Below, in pieces: positions 16,141 to 24,237 of a stretch of DNA of 38,579 nucleotides. Source of the stretch: Sulfuricurvum sp. (GTDB lineage: Bacteria > Campylobacterota > Campylobacteria > Campylobacterales > Sulfurimonadaceae); the NCBI GenBank assembly GCA_014764105.1, contig JACXUF010000002.1:1-38579 (forward strand). The letters run 5' to 3'. Position 1 is the stretch's first letter, and each line of letters starts with the position of its first letter. Position numbers and translations under genes: made by a program. The notes below the pieces were generated by a model. It saw only the letters and a list, made by a program, of their open reading frames with translations, did not search any database and was not told where the DNA came from.

Positions 16141-16413
16141 TTAGTGACACTGCTCAATTCCCAATTTTTTGATAATTGCTTCAAAAACATTGCCCCCTTC
16201 ACGGTCGCAATCGTCATGATATTCGATCGTAATCGTCCGTTTTTCCTCACTTACGAAACCACCGTAAATATTTGGGGTGATTGAACACAATGGAGTACAT
16301 GCTTTAATTGCTTCTTCAATCATTTGATGCTCTTCTTCGGTCGAATAAGCGAGTGAAAGTTTGGAATAGCGCTCTTCGGATTTATGATCGGCAAAAATAG
16401 AACACATCGGCAT
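16141..16413 (-). CDS. Small Cys-containing protein of unknown function
   Basis: A 90-residue, soluble-looking protein with no signal peptide or helix; I do not recognise a family. It has five Cys (residues 4, 39, 43, 69, 89) and several His/Asp, including CTPLC and HDDCD, so metal or thiol chemistry is possible. A good AGGAG lies seven bases before ATG 16413. Its stop codon abuts the GTG of the carbonic anhydrase, so the two are one translational unit, and a role tied to that enzyme is plausible but unproven. Confidence 0.65.
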   Translation of the reverse strand: MPMCSIFADHKSEERYSKLSLAYSTEEEHQMIEEAIKACTPLCSITPNIYGGFVSEEKRTITIEYHDDCDREGGNVFEAIIKKLGIEQCH

Positions 16414-16462
16414 ATTGAAACTCCTAGCAGTATTTTAGACTTTTATTATATGAAAATTTTAG

Positions 16463-17815
16463 TTAAAACCACTCCAAAAGTTTGCTGACTTCGTCGATTT
16501 CATAACATTTGATCGCTGTTTTTTCAATCGGTTTTTTAGGTATTAACGCTTTGGTGATTTGTTGAGAAGCTGCTTCTTTTAGCCGTTGGTCTAGTTGATA
16601 GACCTCACGAATATCACCTACGAGAGAGACTTCACCGATGAATACCGTCTCTTTGGAGATGGCTCGGTTGCGGAAGCTGCTGATGATGGCAGCGAGGATT
16701 GCTAGATCAGCGGAAGTTTCGGTGATTTTGATCCCCCCTGTAATGTTTACGAAAACATCGTAACTGTTGAGGGGGATTTCGAGTTTACGTTCCAATAACG
16801 CCAAAAGCATGTTTAAACGATTGGTCTCAAAACCGGTAGCCTGACGTTTGGGATTAGGGGCATGAGTGTCGCTCACCAGTGCCTGTACTTCGAGTACGAT
16901 CGGGCGAGTTCCCTCCATGATGACAGTGAGGGCGGAGCCGCTTTGGGATTTGGTGCGGTTAAAAAAGCGTGAGGAGAGATCTTTGGCTGATACAAGACCG
17001 TCGTGGCGCATCTCAAATACACCGATTTCACTAGTAGGTCCGAAACGATTTTTAAATCCTCTCAAAATTCGGAGTTCGTGAGCGCTATCCCCTTCAAAAT
17101 ACAATACAACATCGACCATATGTTCGAGTACTCGCGGACCTGCAATGGAACCCTCTTTTGTGATATGTCCGATGATGAAAATGGCGATACGGCGCTCTTT
17201 GGCGATACGCATTAAATCAAAGGTGATTTGGCGTACCTGCGTTACCGAGCCGGGTGCAGAGACGATGGTTTCAGAATAGAGAGTCTGAATTGAGTCGATG
17301 ATGATGCACTCGTAAGAGCGCTCATGCAGTTCGGAGAGTATCTGCTCTAGTCGTATCTCTGCTAGGAGATAGAGGTTATTGACGTTGGCTTCGAGGCGAT
17401 TTGCTCTGAGTTTTATCTGCCCTTCGCTCTCCTCGCCTGACACATAGAGAACATTGCGATTTTGTTTTGCGAGGTTGGAGCCGATTTTGAGCAATAGTGT
17501 CGATTTTCCCACCCCTGGACTTCCGCCGATCAGGATGAGTGAACCAGGGACGATACCTCCACCGAGTACCATGTCGAGCTCGGCATCATCGCTGCTGAAA
17601 CGTTCGGTATGTTCTTCTATGATTTGGGTTATTTCTTTGGCTTTTGTCACCCCTGAGTCTGCGGTTGCGGAGGTGAGCTTGATCATCTCTTGCTGCTGTT
17701 CGCTCAGTTCGATGAGAGATTCCCAAGCACCGCAGTTGGTACATTTTCCCATCCATTTTGGAGTGGTAAAACCGCAATGTTGACATTCGAAGAGGACGGT
17801 TTTTTTCTTTGCCAT
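16463..17815 (-). CDS. radA: DNA repair protein RadA (Sms)
   Basis: A 450-residue protein, the usual length. It has an N-terminal C4 zinc finger (Cys11, 14, 25, 28), the Walker A motif GSPGVGKST at 98-106, the RadA-specific KNRFG motif (in GFKNRFGPTSEIG) and a C-terminal Lon-like domain with an ETSADLAI segment. RadA is a DNA helicase/branch migration factor that works with RecA in recombination repair. Its ATG overlaps the stop of a 55-codon gene (TAATG). Gene order with ftsY is as in Campylobacter jejuni. Confidence 0.97.
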   Translation of the reverse strand: MAKKKTVLFECQHCGFTTPKWMGKCTNCGAWESLIELSEQQQEMIKLTSATADSGVTKAKEITQIIEEHTERFSSDDAELDMVLGGGIVPGSLILIGGSPGVGKSTLLLKIGSNLAKQNRNVLYVSGEESEGQIKLRANRLEANVNNLYLLAEIRLEQILSELHERSYECIIIDSIQTLYSETIVSAPGSVTQVRQITFDLMRIAKERRIAIFIIGHITKEGSIAGPRVLEHMVDVVLYFEGDSAHELRILRGFKNRFGPTSEIGVFEMRHDGLVSAKDLSSRFFNRTKSQSGSALTVIMEGTRPIVLEVQALVSDTHAPNPKRQATGFETNRLNMLLALLERKLEIPLNSYDVFVNITGGIKITETSADLAILAAIISSFRNRAISKETVFIGEVSLVGDIREVYQLDQRLKEAASQQITKALIPKKPIEKTAIKCYEIDEVSKLLEWF

Positions 17816-17982
17816 TATTCTGAAACTTTTTTTAGAATTACTTTGATAAGCAATCCATAATCCGTAATTTCAAATTCATGGGGCGTATTGTCAAGATGAG
17901 CTCGTTGGATCAATTCATTAAGAAGAACAATCTCGATGTAATTATCGTCAATTATCTCATTGTGCAACACAACCCCATTCAT
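17815..17982 (-). CDS. Small 55-residue protein upstream of radA
   Basis: A minus-strand frame of 55 codons, ATG at 17982-17980, ending in TAA that overlaps the radA ATG (TAATG). The product has an acidic, largely polar N-terminal half (MNGVVLHNEIIDDNYIEIVL) and ends with a basic segment (LLIKVILKKVSE). I do not recognise it. Evidence for a real gene: stop/start coupling, position in an otherwise unexplained 238-base gap, and an in-frame stop only a few codons upstream of the ATG, which delimits the frame. Against: no clear SD and a very short length. An alternative TTG start would add one residue. Confidence 0.45.
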   Translation of the reverse strand: MNGVVLHNEIIDDNYIEIVLLNELIQRAHLDNTPHEFEITDYGLLIKVILKKVSE

Positions 17983-18029
17983 CAAAAAGTAGTTTTAAAT
18001 TTTGATCGTTTTTAGTTGAATTTGTTACC

Positions 18030-18054
18030 ATGCAATATTGTAACCAAATTGCAT
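18030..18054. repeat. Hairpin after ftsY
   Basis: ATGCAAT (18030-18036) and ATTGCAT (18048-18054) are a perfect 7-bp inverted repeat with an 11-base loop, lying two bases past the ftsY stop codon. It could cap or end the ftsY transcript before the small gene upstream of radA. No T-run follows on the minus strand. Confidence 0.4.
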
Positions 18055-18055
18055 T

Positions 18056-18943
18056 TTATTTAGTTGCCTCTTCTCCAAAAATAGCATCCAAAATACCATC
18101 CACAAATGCGTATTTGTCAAACGGTATTAGATGATCTGGTTGTTCGCCGACACCGATGTAGAGGATCGGGAGTGAGAGGGCATAGGCGATAGAGAAAACC
18201 GACCCCCCCTTGGCGGTGCCGTCGAGTTTGGTGATGATGATCCCATCTATTCCTACCATTTCATCAAATGCTTTGGCTTGGGCAATCGCCGAAGAGCCCT
18301 GTGTCCCATCAAGGATAAGGATTTTTCGGTGCGGAGCACCAGTGTGTGCCTTGCCACAGATACGGACGATTTTTTTGAGTTCGTTACCGAGGTTCGTCTG
18401 GGTATGAAGGCGTCCAGCGGTATCGATGATCACCTGCTCAAAACCACGTGCTTTAGCTGATTCGATTGTATCGTACGCCACGGCACTGGGATCATGCCCT
18501 TGACGAGATGATACGATCGGAACATCAAGTTTATCTGCCCAGCGGGTGAGCTGTTCGATGGCGGCGGCACGGAATGTATCTCCCGCGCCGAGGATCACCC
18601 TCTCACCGTTGTTCAAGTGGCGTTGTGCAAGTTTGGCGATCGTCGTCGTCTTCCCAGCGCCGTTAACGCCGATGATGAGGGTAACGGTTGGTTTTTCGGG
18701 GTTGTCTGGGAGGGTGTTTTGCGCATATGCTAATGTTGCAAGAAGTTTGGAACGGAGCTGATCACGGGTGATATTCTCCTGATACATTTCACGTAGGATG
18801 ATTTCGACAAGATCGTATTCAACGTCCGCTTCGAGGAGGATACTCTCCAAATCGTCTTTGTTGATCGTCGCTTTTTTCTCGGGGATGATGGCACTGATAG
18901 CGTCGAATGTTTTTTGGAGCCCTTTTTTGATAAATCCAAACAT
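18056..18943 (-). CDS. ftsY: Signal recognition particle receptor FtsY
   Basis: A 295-residue NG-domain GTPase: a short N domain (about 1-80), then the G domain with P-loop GVNGAGKT at 92-99, DTAGR and TKLDG. It docks ribosome-SRP complexes at the membrane by pairing with Ffh. It lacks the long acidic A domain of the E. coli protein, as is common in Campylobacterota. AGGA lies upstream inside the end of the TlpA-like gene, which ends one base before the start. Conserved order with radA. Confidence 0.97.
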   Translation of the reverse strand: MFGFIKKGLQKTFDAISAIIPEKKATINKDDLESILLEADVEYDLVEIILREMYQENITRDQLRSKLLATLAYAQNTLPDNPEKPTVTLIIGVNGAGKTTTIAKLAQRHLNNGERVILGAGDTFRAAAIEQLTRWADKLDVPIVSSRQGHDPSAVAYDTIESAKARGFEQVIIDTAGRLHTQTNLGNELKKIVRICGKAHTGAPHRKILILDGTQGSSAIAQAKAFDEMVGIDGIIITKLDGTAKGGSVFSIAYALSLPILYIGVGEQPDHLIPFDKYAFVDGILDAIFGEEATK

Positions 18944-18944
18944 C

Positions 18945-19499
18945 TTATTTTCCTAACACTTGAGCAATATCGTGATCGATGATCTCTTCTTGGGTTGCAC
19001 CAGCATAGTGGGTGACGTATTCGCCATTTTTGTACAATACCATCAATGGGATCGGAAATTGTTGCCCCACACCGATGGTGGAAGCGATGGAGCGGGCGAG
19101 TTTTTGGTTATCGGCTTTATTGCTGATGAGATACTCCCCCCCCCTGTATTTTTCACGAAACGACTCAAGTTCTGCGTTGCTTTTGTCCTCTTCGATGGTA
19201 ATCCCCATGATGATGAGATCTTCACCATATTTTTTCTGCAAATTGCCTAAATGTTTCACTTCGACCTGACAGGGAGGACACCATGTCGCAAAAATATCGA
19301 ATAAAACCACCTTGTCTTCACCTACATCGAGGGTAAAATTGGTTCCCCGTTTTTCGACAGTGTAGCTTTTACCCTGCGTATCCATCAAGGTAAATTCAGC
19401 GGTTGAGACCATTGCCTCTTCGGATGACTCTTCACCGCCGCACCCGTGAAATATAAGACTCAATGCGACTAAAGGGATGAGAAGTGTAGAAAAACGCAT
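18945..19499 (-). CDS. TlpA-type thioredoxin lipoprotein
   Basis: About 184 residues. A lipoprotein signal peptide ends in a lipobox (IFHGC, Cys20). The thioredoxin-like domain has the active site WCPPC (Cys74, Cys77), and a cis-Pro region follows at FPIPLMVLY. Such proteins keep periplasmic thiols reduced, for example for cytochrome c maturation, and take electrons from DsbD-type carriers; a DsbD gene lies at 36360. ATG 19499 is preferred over the TTG just before it because AAAGG is nearer the right distance. It is one base from ftsY and divergent from the 5-FCL gene. Corresponds to Cj1207c of C. jejuni by position. Confidence 0.9.
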   Translation of the reverse strand: MRFSTLLIPLVALSLIFHGCGGEESSEEAMVSTAEFTLMDTQGKSYTVEKRGTNFTLDVGEDKVVLFDIFATWCPPCQVEVKHLGNLQKKYGEDLIIMGITIEEDKSNAELESFREKYRGGEYLISNKADNQKLARSIASTIGVGQQFPIPLMVLYKNGEYVTHYAGATQEEIIDHDIAQVLGK

Positions 19500-19557
19500 C
19501 AATGTTGACCTTTAATAAGATAAAATTAGGGGGATTATAACGAAGCGAAGGTAAAAA

Positions 19558-20202
19558 ATGTCCAAAAGCGATTTTCGCCAAGTTTGTTTAGAACGGTTGA
19601 AGCAATCTAGCCCTTACACCAAAAGGGTTCGTGATGCCAAAATCAATTCCATACTTGAACAGCTGCTGGTTTATTGCTCATTCAAACAAATATTATGCTA
19701 TTGGCCAATGGGGTTTGAAGCGGATATTCGCAAAACCATTCTAAAAATGTGGCAACGTTCAACGGTATATTTGCCGTTTATGGATGGTGTCAGTTTCAAA
19801 ATGGTACCATTGAGATACCCGTTGGAGCGGAAAGCTTTTGGCATTTATGAACCTCGGGATTCGTATAGAAAATATAATGTAATAGATGTAGCTATAGTCC
19901 CTGTAGTAGGGGTTGACGGGTCACTTGGTCGAATTGGTTTCGGCAAAGGGATGTATGATCGATTTTTTCCGACCCTAAAAACGAAACCGTTTACTATTTT
20001 TGTCCAATCTAGTGTGTGTCGTACGATGCGCAATTTATGTGATGATTATGATGTGCAAGGAGATATGCTTGTCACTCCTCGTGGGGTTTATAGTTTGAGG
20101 AAAACCAATGTTAAACGAACTACTCGTAGGCAGTGCAATCGCCACTGTAAGCGGGCTAGTCGGATTTTTAATTTCAAAAAAGATTACAGCCGCCCATTTT
20201 GA
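19558..20202 (+). CDS. 5-formyltetrahydrofolate cyclo-ligase
   Basis: A 214-residue protein. It makes 5,10-methenyl-THF from 5-formyl-THF with ATP. The family motif GRIGFGKGMYDRF is visible at residues 124-136, and the N-terminus (MSKSDFRQVCLERLKQ) and VTPRGVYSL near the natural end fit. After that, residues about 183-214 are a basic tail with no family match, because the reading frame runs on through the first 95 bases of rny (ATG at 20108). A lost stop codon is the simple reading. AAGG precedes the ATG. Confidence 0.9.
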   Translation: MSKSDFRQVCLERLKQSSPYTKRVRDAKINSILEQLLVYCSFKQILCYWPMGFEADIRKTILKMWQRSTVYLPFMDGVSFKMVPLRYPLERKAFGIYEPRDSYRKYNVIDVAIVPVVGVDGSLGRIGFGKGMYDRFFPTLKTKPFTIFVQSSVCRTMRNLCDDYDVQGDMLVTPRGVYSLRKTNVKRTTRRQCNRHCKRASRIFNFKKDYSRPF

Positions 20203-21676
20203 TCTCTATTTGGAGCAAGCGCTTGCTAAATCCAAGGCGATTGAAAATGAGGCACAACTGATTTTAGAACGCGCTTCACTTCGCTCACGCGAGATCGAAA
20301 AAGAGGCACAAAAGCGCTACGATGAGACATATGATCAAGTTAAAAAAGAGTTTGCACTTCGAGAAGAGAAGTTGGAACGTTTAGAGCGTGAATTTGAACA
20401 CCTTCGTCAAATAGAAGAGGAAAAAATAGCGCAAGATCGATCATTCATCGATAATTGTCGTCTCAATCTTGAACGAAACGAGCGTACTTTAGAGAAATTA
20501 AAAAAAGACTACCGTCAAAAAAGCGAACAATTACAAATGATTGTGGAAGAGCGTGCTGGAATCTCGGCTCAGGAAGCTAAGGCAATCTTATTGGATCAAA
20601 TACGGGACAATTACCGTTTGGAACTTGCTCGTGAACTGAGATCCTTGGAGGAGCAATCCAAAGATCAGCTCAAGCGCAAAGCAAATTATATTTTGGCTCA
20701 AGCGACATCGCGATTTGCCGGAGAGTACGCAGCTGAGCGGCTCATTAGTGTTATTCATCTTGATGATGATGAGCTTAAAGGGCGGATCATCGGCAAAGAG
20801 GGACGTAACATTAAAACACTCGAAATGGTGAGCGGGGTTGATATTATCATTGACGATACACCCAATGCTATTATCGTAAGTTCATTCAACATCTATCGCC
20901 GTGCGATCGCAACAAAAACTATCGAATTGTTGGTACAAGATGGTCGGATCCAACCAGCTCGGATCGAAGAGGTGTATCAAAAAGTATGTGATGAATTTGA
21001 TGAAGCGACGACCCGCGAAGGGGAAGAGATTGCGATCGATTTAGGGTTGCAAGGGATTCATCCAGAACTCTTAAGGTTGATCGGACGGCTCAAATATCGT
21101 GCCAGTTATGGGCAAAACGCATTAGCACATACCCTTGAAGTTGCCCATTTGGCAGGGATAATGGCCTCTGAAATGGGGGGAGATATCAAGCTTGCGCGAC
21201 GTGCGGGATTATTGCATGATATCGGTAAAGCGCTTACCCAAGAGGGGGGAGGAAATCATGTTGACATCGGCGTGGAGCTTTGCCGCCGTTACAGTGAAGA
21301 TCCGGTAGTGATCAACGCTATCTATGCTCATCACGGATATGAGGAGATCAAAAGTATCGAGTGTGCAGCGGTGTGTGCTGCTGATACCCTCTCTGCCGCT
21401 CGCCCAGGTGCGCGACGTGAAGTATTGGAGAGTTTTTTACGTCGTGTAAGCGAGATCGAAGAGATCGCTACCCAAAAACCTGGGGTAAAGCAGGCCTATG
21501 CCATCAATGCAGGTCGAGAAGTACGAGTGATCGTCAGTGCGCAGAGTGTTAATGACGATGAGGCGTTGCTAATCGCTCGTGAAATTGCGGATGAAATTTC
21601 TCAAAAAGTACAGTTTCCAGGAGAGATCAAGGTGAATGTGATTCGAGAAAGCAGAGCAATAGAATACGCTCGATGA
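20108..21676 (+). CDS. rny: Ribonuclease Y
   Basis: A 522-residue protein, the typical length. It has an N-terminal membrane anchor (about 4-25), a long charged coiled coil (about 40-170), a KH domain with GRIIGKEGRN at 225-234 and an HD domain with the catalytic His370-Asp371 in LLHDIGKAL. RNase Y is the membrane-bound endonuclease starting mRNA decay. The start lies 95 bases inside the 5-FCL frame, so translation may be coupled. Same order as Cj1208-Cj1209 in C. jejuni. Confidence 0.96.
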   Translation: MLNELLVGSAIATVSGLVGFLISKKITAAHFDLYLEQALAKSKAIENEAQLILERASLRSREIEKEAQKRYDETYDQVKKEFALREEKLERLEREFEHLRQIEEEKIAQDRSFIDNCRLNLERNERTLEKLKKDYRQKSEQLQMIVEERAGISAQEAKAILLDQIRDNYRLELARELRSLEEQSKDQLKRKANYILAQATSRFAGEYAAERLISVIHLDDDELKGRIIGKEGRNIKTLEMVSGVDIIIDDTPNAIIVSSFNIYRRAIATKTIELLVQDGRIQPARIEEVYQKVCDEFDEATTREGEEIAIDLGLQGIHPELLRLIGRLKYRASYGQNALAHTLEVAHLAGIMASEMGGDIKLARRAGLLHDIGKALTQEGGGNHVDIGVELCRRYSEDPVVINAIYAHHGYEEIKSIECAAVCAADTLSAARPGARREVLESFLRRVSEIEEIATQKPGVKQAYAINAGREVRVIVSAQSVNDDEALLIAREIADEISQKVQFPGEIKVNVIRESRAIEYAR

Positions 21677-21701
21677 TTGTATTTTGAGGGCTAATCCTAC
21701 G

Positions 21702-21762
21702 CCATGAAAGAAGAAGAGACTTTAATGCACCTTCGTAATGCAAAAAAGTCCATTTTTCATGG
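21702..21762. ncRNA. Long imperfect hairpin between rny and the heme-protein gene
   Basis: Outer arms CCATGAAA (21702-21709) and TTTCATGG (21755-21762) are perfectly complementary. Inside, GACTTT pairs with AAAGTC and TGCA with TGCA across a 9-base apical loop, with small internal loops in between. The 61-base element lies in the 122-base gap of two convergent genes, where no coding frame is seen. It could be a two-way terminator or a small structured RNA; nothing in the sequence decides. Confidence 0.4.
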
Positions 21763-21798
21763 GTTCATCGTGTTTATGTTCTGTGAGAATAATTTTGT

Positions 21799-22335
21799 TT
21801 AAAAACTGACTTGGATCGCTCCGCGCAAATCCCCCATTTTGTACCCTACTGCTTTATCTTCTGGGTAGCTATTTTTAATTGATTTGGCGATCGGAGATTC
21901 GCTTTGTAATGTTCCATGACACTTTAAACATACCTCATTATTGATGATAATCGGTTTGTAGTAGATACCATTGTAAATGGTATGTGAAGGGAGCAGTTCT
22001 CCTTGGTTGGATGCTAATTGCCACGCTTCGATCACTTTTTTCTCTTCTGCCGAGGGGTGATTGAGTGGATTTCGGTTTAAAAGTGAGATCCGTTTGATTT
22101 TCACTCCACTCTCTTTTGCGATTTTATCGGTTAAAATAAGAGCATTTTGAGAACAAAAATGGAGTGCTTTAATCAAACCGCCGTTTTGGATTTGATTTTT
22201 GAGTTCACCACCGAGTGTTTGCAGCAATTTAGCTGAGACCTCATCCCCCCGTTGGATCATTTGTTCAGAGGTGAGCGGTTGAGCTGAGAGAACCGAAGAG
22301 ACAAACAGCAACTTAATAAGTAAGATGCGGGTCAT
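21799..22335 (-). CDS. Secreted Tll0287-like (DUF3365) c-type heme protein
   Basis: A 178-residue protein with a signal peptide (MTRILLIKLLFVSSVLSAQP) and one heme c motif, CLKCH (Cys136, Cys139, His140). Around the motif lie the family's SxxNPLNHPSAEE-like and YYKPI..NEVCLKCHG patterns. DUF3365 proteins are periplasmic heme domains, often sensors when fused to kinases; this one is free. It is likely in the same unit as the CDF exporter 65 bases upstream, with an inverted repeat between them. Confidence 0.88.
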   Translation of the reverse strand: MTRILLIKLLFVSSVLSAQPLTSEQMIQRGDEVSAKLLQTLGGELKNQIQNGGLIKALHFCSQNALILTDKIAKESGVKIKRISLLNRNPLNHPSAEEKKVIEAWQLASNQGELLPSHTIYNGIYYKPIIINNEVCLKCHGTLQSESPIAKSIKNSYPEDKAVGYKMGDLRGAIQVSF

Positions 22336-22346
22336 TAAATATCCTT

Positions 22347-22367
22347 AAATTATTATAATGATAATTT
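22347..22367. promoter_or_regulatory. AT-rich inverted repeat upstream of the heme protein
   Basis: AAATTAT (22347-22353) and ATAATTT (22361-22367) form a perfect 7-base inverted repeat with a 7-base spacer, and the bases include TATAAT and GATAAT on both strands, 12 bases from the heme-protein start. It resembles a Fur-like operator overlapping a promoter, but an AT-rich gap can produce this by chance. Confidence 0.35.
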
Positions 22368-22400
22368 TAACTGATAATATTCTTGAAACGAATTAAAACT

Positions 22401-23285
22401 TTATTCTAAATAATTTGGTTCAGAATCGTCATATGGATCGAGATGGATTAATGCGTAAACATTGTTATCTGGAAAGAGGTTTTTAAGAGCCAGCTCAATC
22501 CGATCTCCTGTCATATGGGCATCATAGAGCGATGCTGAGATGCCAAATACAAGATGGACGCTTAGATAGATATCGCTTCCGGAGCGGCGTGTGCGGAGGT
22601 CATGATGACCATTGATATCGAGTTGAGAGTCTAGGAGTTTGTTTATTTTCTCGACGCTTTGCGGATCGAGAGCCGCATCCAAGAGCATTAGAATCCCCTC
22701 TTTGATAATCGGGTATGCCGAATAGATCATATAAATACCGATTCCAATCCCTAGAATCGGATCAATGTAGGTGTAGTTGGTAAAAGAAATGAGACCCAAA
22801 GAGATCAGTATGGCGGCATTGGTGAGGAGGTCGGTTTTGTAGTGAAGCGCATCGGCTTCTATCACCATATTTTTAGTCTTTTTGGCAATCGTATGCAAAA
22901 AGAGGACAAGCCCTGCCGTCACAATGATCGAAGCAATCATGACACCGATTGAGAGGTCAAGATGCTCTATTGGACTGCCTTGAACAAGTTTGGAGATAGC
23001 GGTATAGAGGATAAAGAGTGCCGAGAGGCTAATGATTGTCCCCTCGATCACAGCGGTGAGAGGTTCAAGCTTACGACGTCCGAAATTAAAATGCTCATCC
23101 GGTTCTTTGTCAGAATTATAGAGGGCAAAGTAGTTGAACATCGAGACAACCATATCGAGCAGTGAATCGATGGCAGAAGCGAGAACAGCGACGGAGCCGC
23201 TGATGATTCCAACGGTAAGCTTGAAAGCAACAAGTGTAAAGGCAACGGTGGTGGATATGATGGTAGCTTTTTGTTCAATACGCAT
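22401..23285 (-). CDS. Cation diffusion facilitator (Zn/Fe/Cd exporter, FieF-like)
   Basis: A 294-residue membrane protein of the CDF family with six helices and a C-terminal cytoplasmic domain. The transport site is complete: Asp40 and Asp44 in SAIDSLLD, and His148 and Asp152 in DALHYKTD, the D-D/H-D set found in FieF, which exports Fe2+/Zn2+ by proton exchange. The C-terminal domain (about 205-294) shows the metal-binding HDLRTRRSGSDIYLSVH segment. No SD precedes the ATG; a TAAAAT -10 lies 7 bases upstream (23293-23298), so the mRNA may be leaderless. Confidence 0.93.
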   Translation of the reverse strand: MRIEQKATIISTTVAFTLVAFKLTVGIISGSVAVLASAIDSLLDMVVSMFNYFALYNSDKEPDEHFNFGRRKLEPLTAVIEGTIISLSALFILYTAISKLVQGSPIEHLDLSIGVMIASIIVTAGLVLFLHTIAKKTKNMVIEADALHYKTDLLTNAAILISLGLISFTNYTYIDPILGIGIGIYMIYSAYPIIKEGILMLLDAALDPQSVEKINKLLDSQLDINGHHDLRTRRSGSDIYLSVHLVFGISASLYDAHMTGDRIELALKNLFPDNNVYALIHLDPYDDSEPNYLE

Positions 23286-23292
23286 AGGGGGT

Positions 23293-23298
23293 ATTTTA
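23293..23298 (-). promoter_or_regulatory. -10 element that would give a leaderless CDF mRNA
   Basis: TAAAAT on the minus strand ends 7 bases before the ATG of the CDF gene. Initiation at the usual distance would start at or near the A of the ATG, and no SD is present. Inference from spacing only. Confidence 0.35.
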
Positions 23299-23303
23299 GC
23301 CTA

Positions 23304-23329
23304 TAAACGCTAAAATTTTACGGCAATAA
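23304..23329 (+). promoter_or_regulatory. Sigma-28-like element upstream of cmoB
   Basis: TAAA (23304-23307), a 14-base spacer, then GGCAATAA (23322-23329), which matches GCCGATAA at 6 of 8 positions. It ends 12 bases before the cmoB start. Spacing is one short of the usual 15, so this is a weak candidate; it would fit the sigma-28 control reported for the Cj0977 homologue in C. jejuni. Confidence 0.25.
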
Positions 23330-23341
23330 TGAGGAGAACGT

Positions 23342-24235
23342 ATGGATTTGAATGCAGTAAGGGCAGAACGGCAAAAATGGATGACATGGAAAAACATCGC
23401 TCCGTTGCGTGATGCACTGGATCAGCTTTGCACGATTGAATCGACGTATGAACTCGGCAATACGGTGAAGCTTTCGACAAAAGAGAGTGTTGATATTGAG
23501 GAGCTTGAGAAAACCGCGCGACTTATGATGCCGTGGCGTAAAGGACCGTTTGATCTGTTTGGATTGTTTATCGACACCGAATGGCGCAGTGATTTGAAAT
23601 ATAACCTTCTCCGTCCCCATTTTGACCTTCGTGGTAAAAAAGTCGCTGATATCGGATGCAACAATGGTTATTACATGTTTCGATTTCTTGAAGATTCTCC
23701 CGCAAAAGTGGTCGGATTTGACCCATCAGCCCTTTTTAAATGTCAGTTTGATCTCATTAACCATTATGTGAAAAGCGATATCGTGTATGAACTTCTCGGG
23801 GTGGAGCATCTTCCCTTTTATGAAGAAAAATTTGATGTCATTTTTTGTCTAGGGGTACTCTATCACCGAAGCGATCCGGTAGCAATGATCAAAGCATTGG
23901 GGCAGGGGTTGGCACAAGGGGGCGAGATATACCTCGACACCTTTATCATCGACGGAGATGAATCGGTTGCCCTGTGTCCTGAAGGGAGTTATTCCAAAAT
24001 TACCAATGTCTATTTTGTTCCCACCCTTAAAGCGCTCAAAAACTGGTGTATCCGTGCAGGTTTTACCTCGTTTGAAGTGTTGGGCACAGTGGTGACGACA
24101 TCGAATGAACAGCGTAAAACCGTGTGGATCGAATCCCAAAGCCTTGAAGATTTTCTCGATCCTGCCGATAATACCAAAACAGTAGAGGGGTATCCCGCAC
24201 CAAAACGGGGGTACGTACGGATTAAAAAAGGATAA
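23342..24235 (+). CDS. cmoB: tRNA U34 carboxymethyltransferase CmoB
   Basis: A 297-residue class I SAM-type methyltransferase. It puts a carboxymethyl group from carboxy-SAM on 5-hydroxyuridine at position 34 of tRNAs, giving cmo5U. The fold motif [15 protein letters not shown] (about residues 101-115), [10 protein letters not shown] and [15 protein letters not shown] are as in the family. GAGGAG precedes the ATG by five bases. CmoA, which makes carboxy-SAM, is not in the window. The hotdog gene follows 2 bases after the stop, as in C. jejuni Cj0976-Cj0977. Confidence 0.94.
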   Translation: MDLNAVRAERQKWMTWKNIAPLRDALDQLCTIESTYELGNTVKLSTKESVDIEELEKTARLMMPWRKGPFDLFGLFIDTEWRSDLKYNLLRPHFDLRGKKVADIGCNNGYYMFRFLEDSPAKVVGFDPSALFKCQFDLINHYVKSDIVYELLGVEHLPFYEEKFDVIFCLGVLYHRSDPVAMIKALGQGLAQGGEIYLDTFIIDGDESVALCPEGSYSKITNVYFVPTLKALKNWCIRAGFTSFEVLGTVVTTSNEQRKTVWIESQSLEDFLDPADNTKTVEGYPAPKRGYVRIKKG

Positions 24236-24237
24236 GT

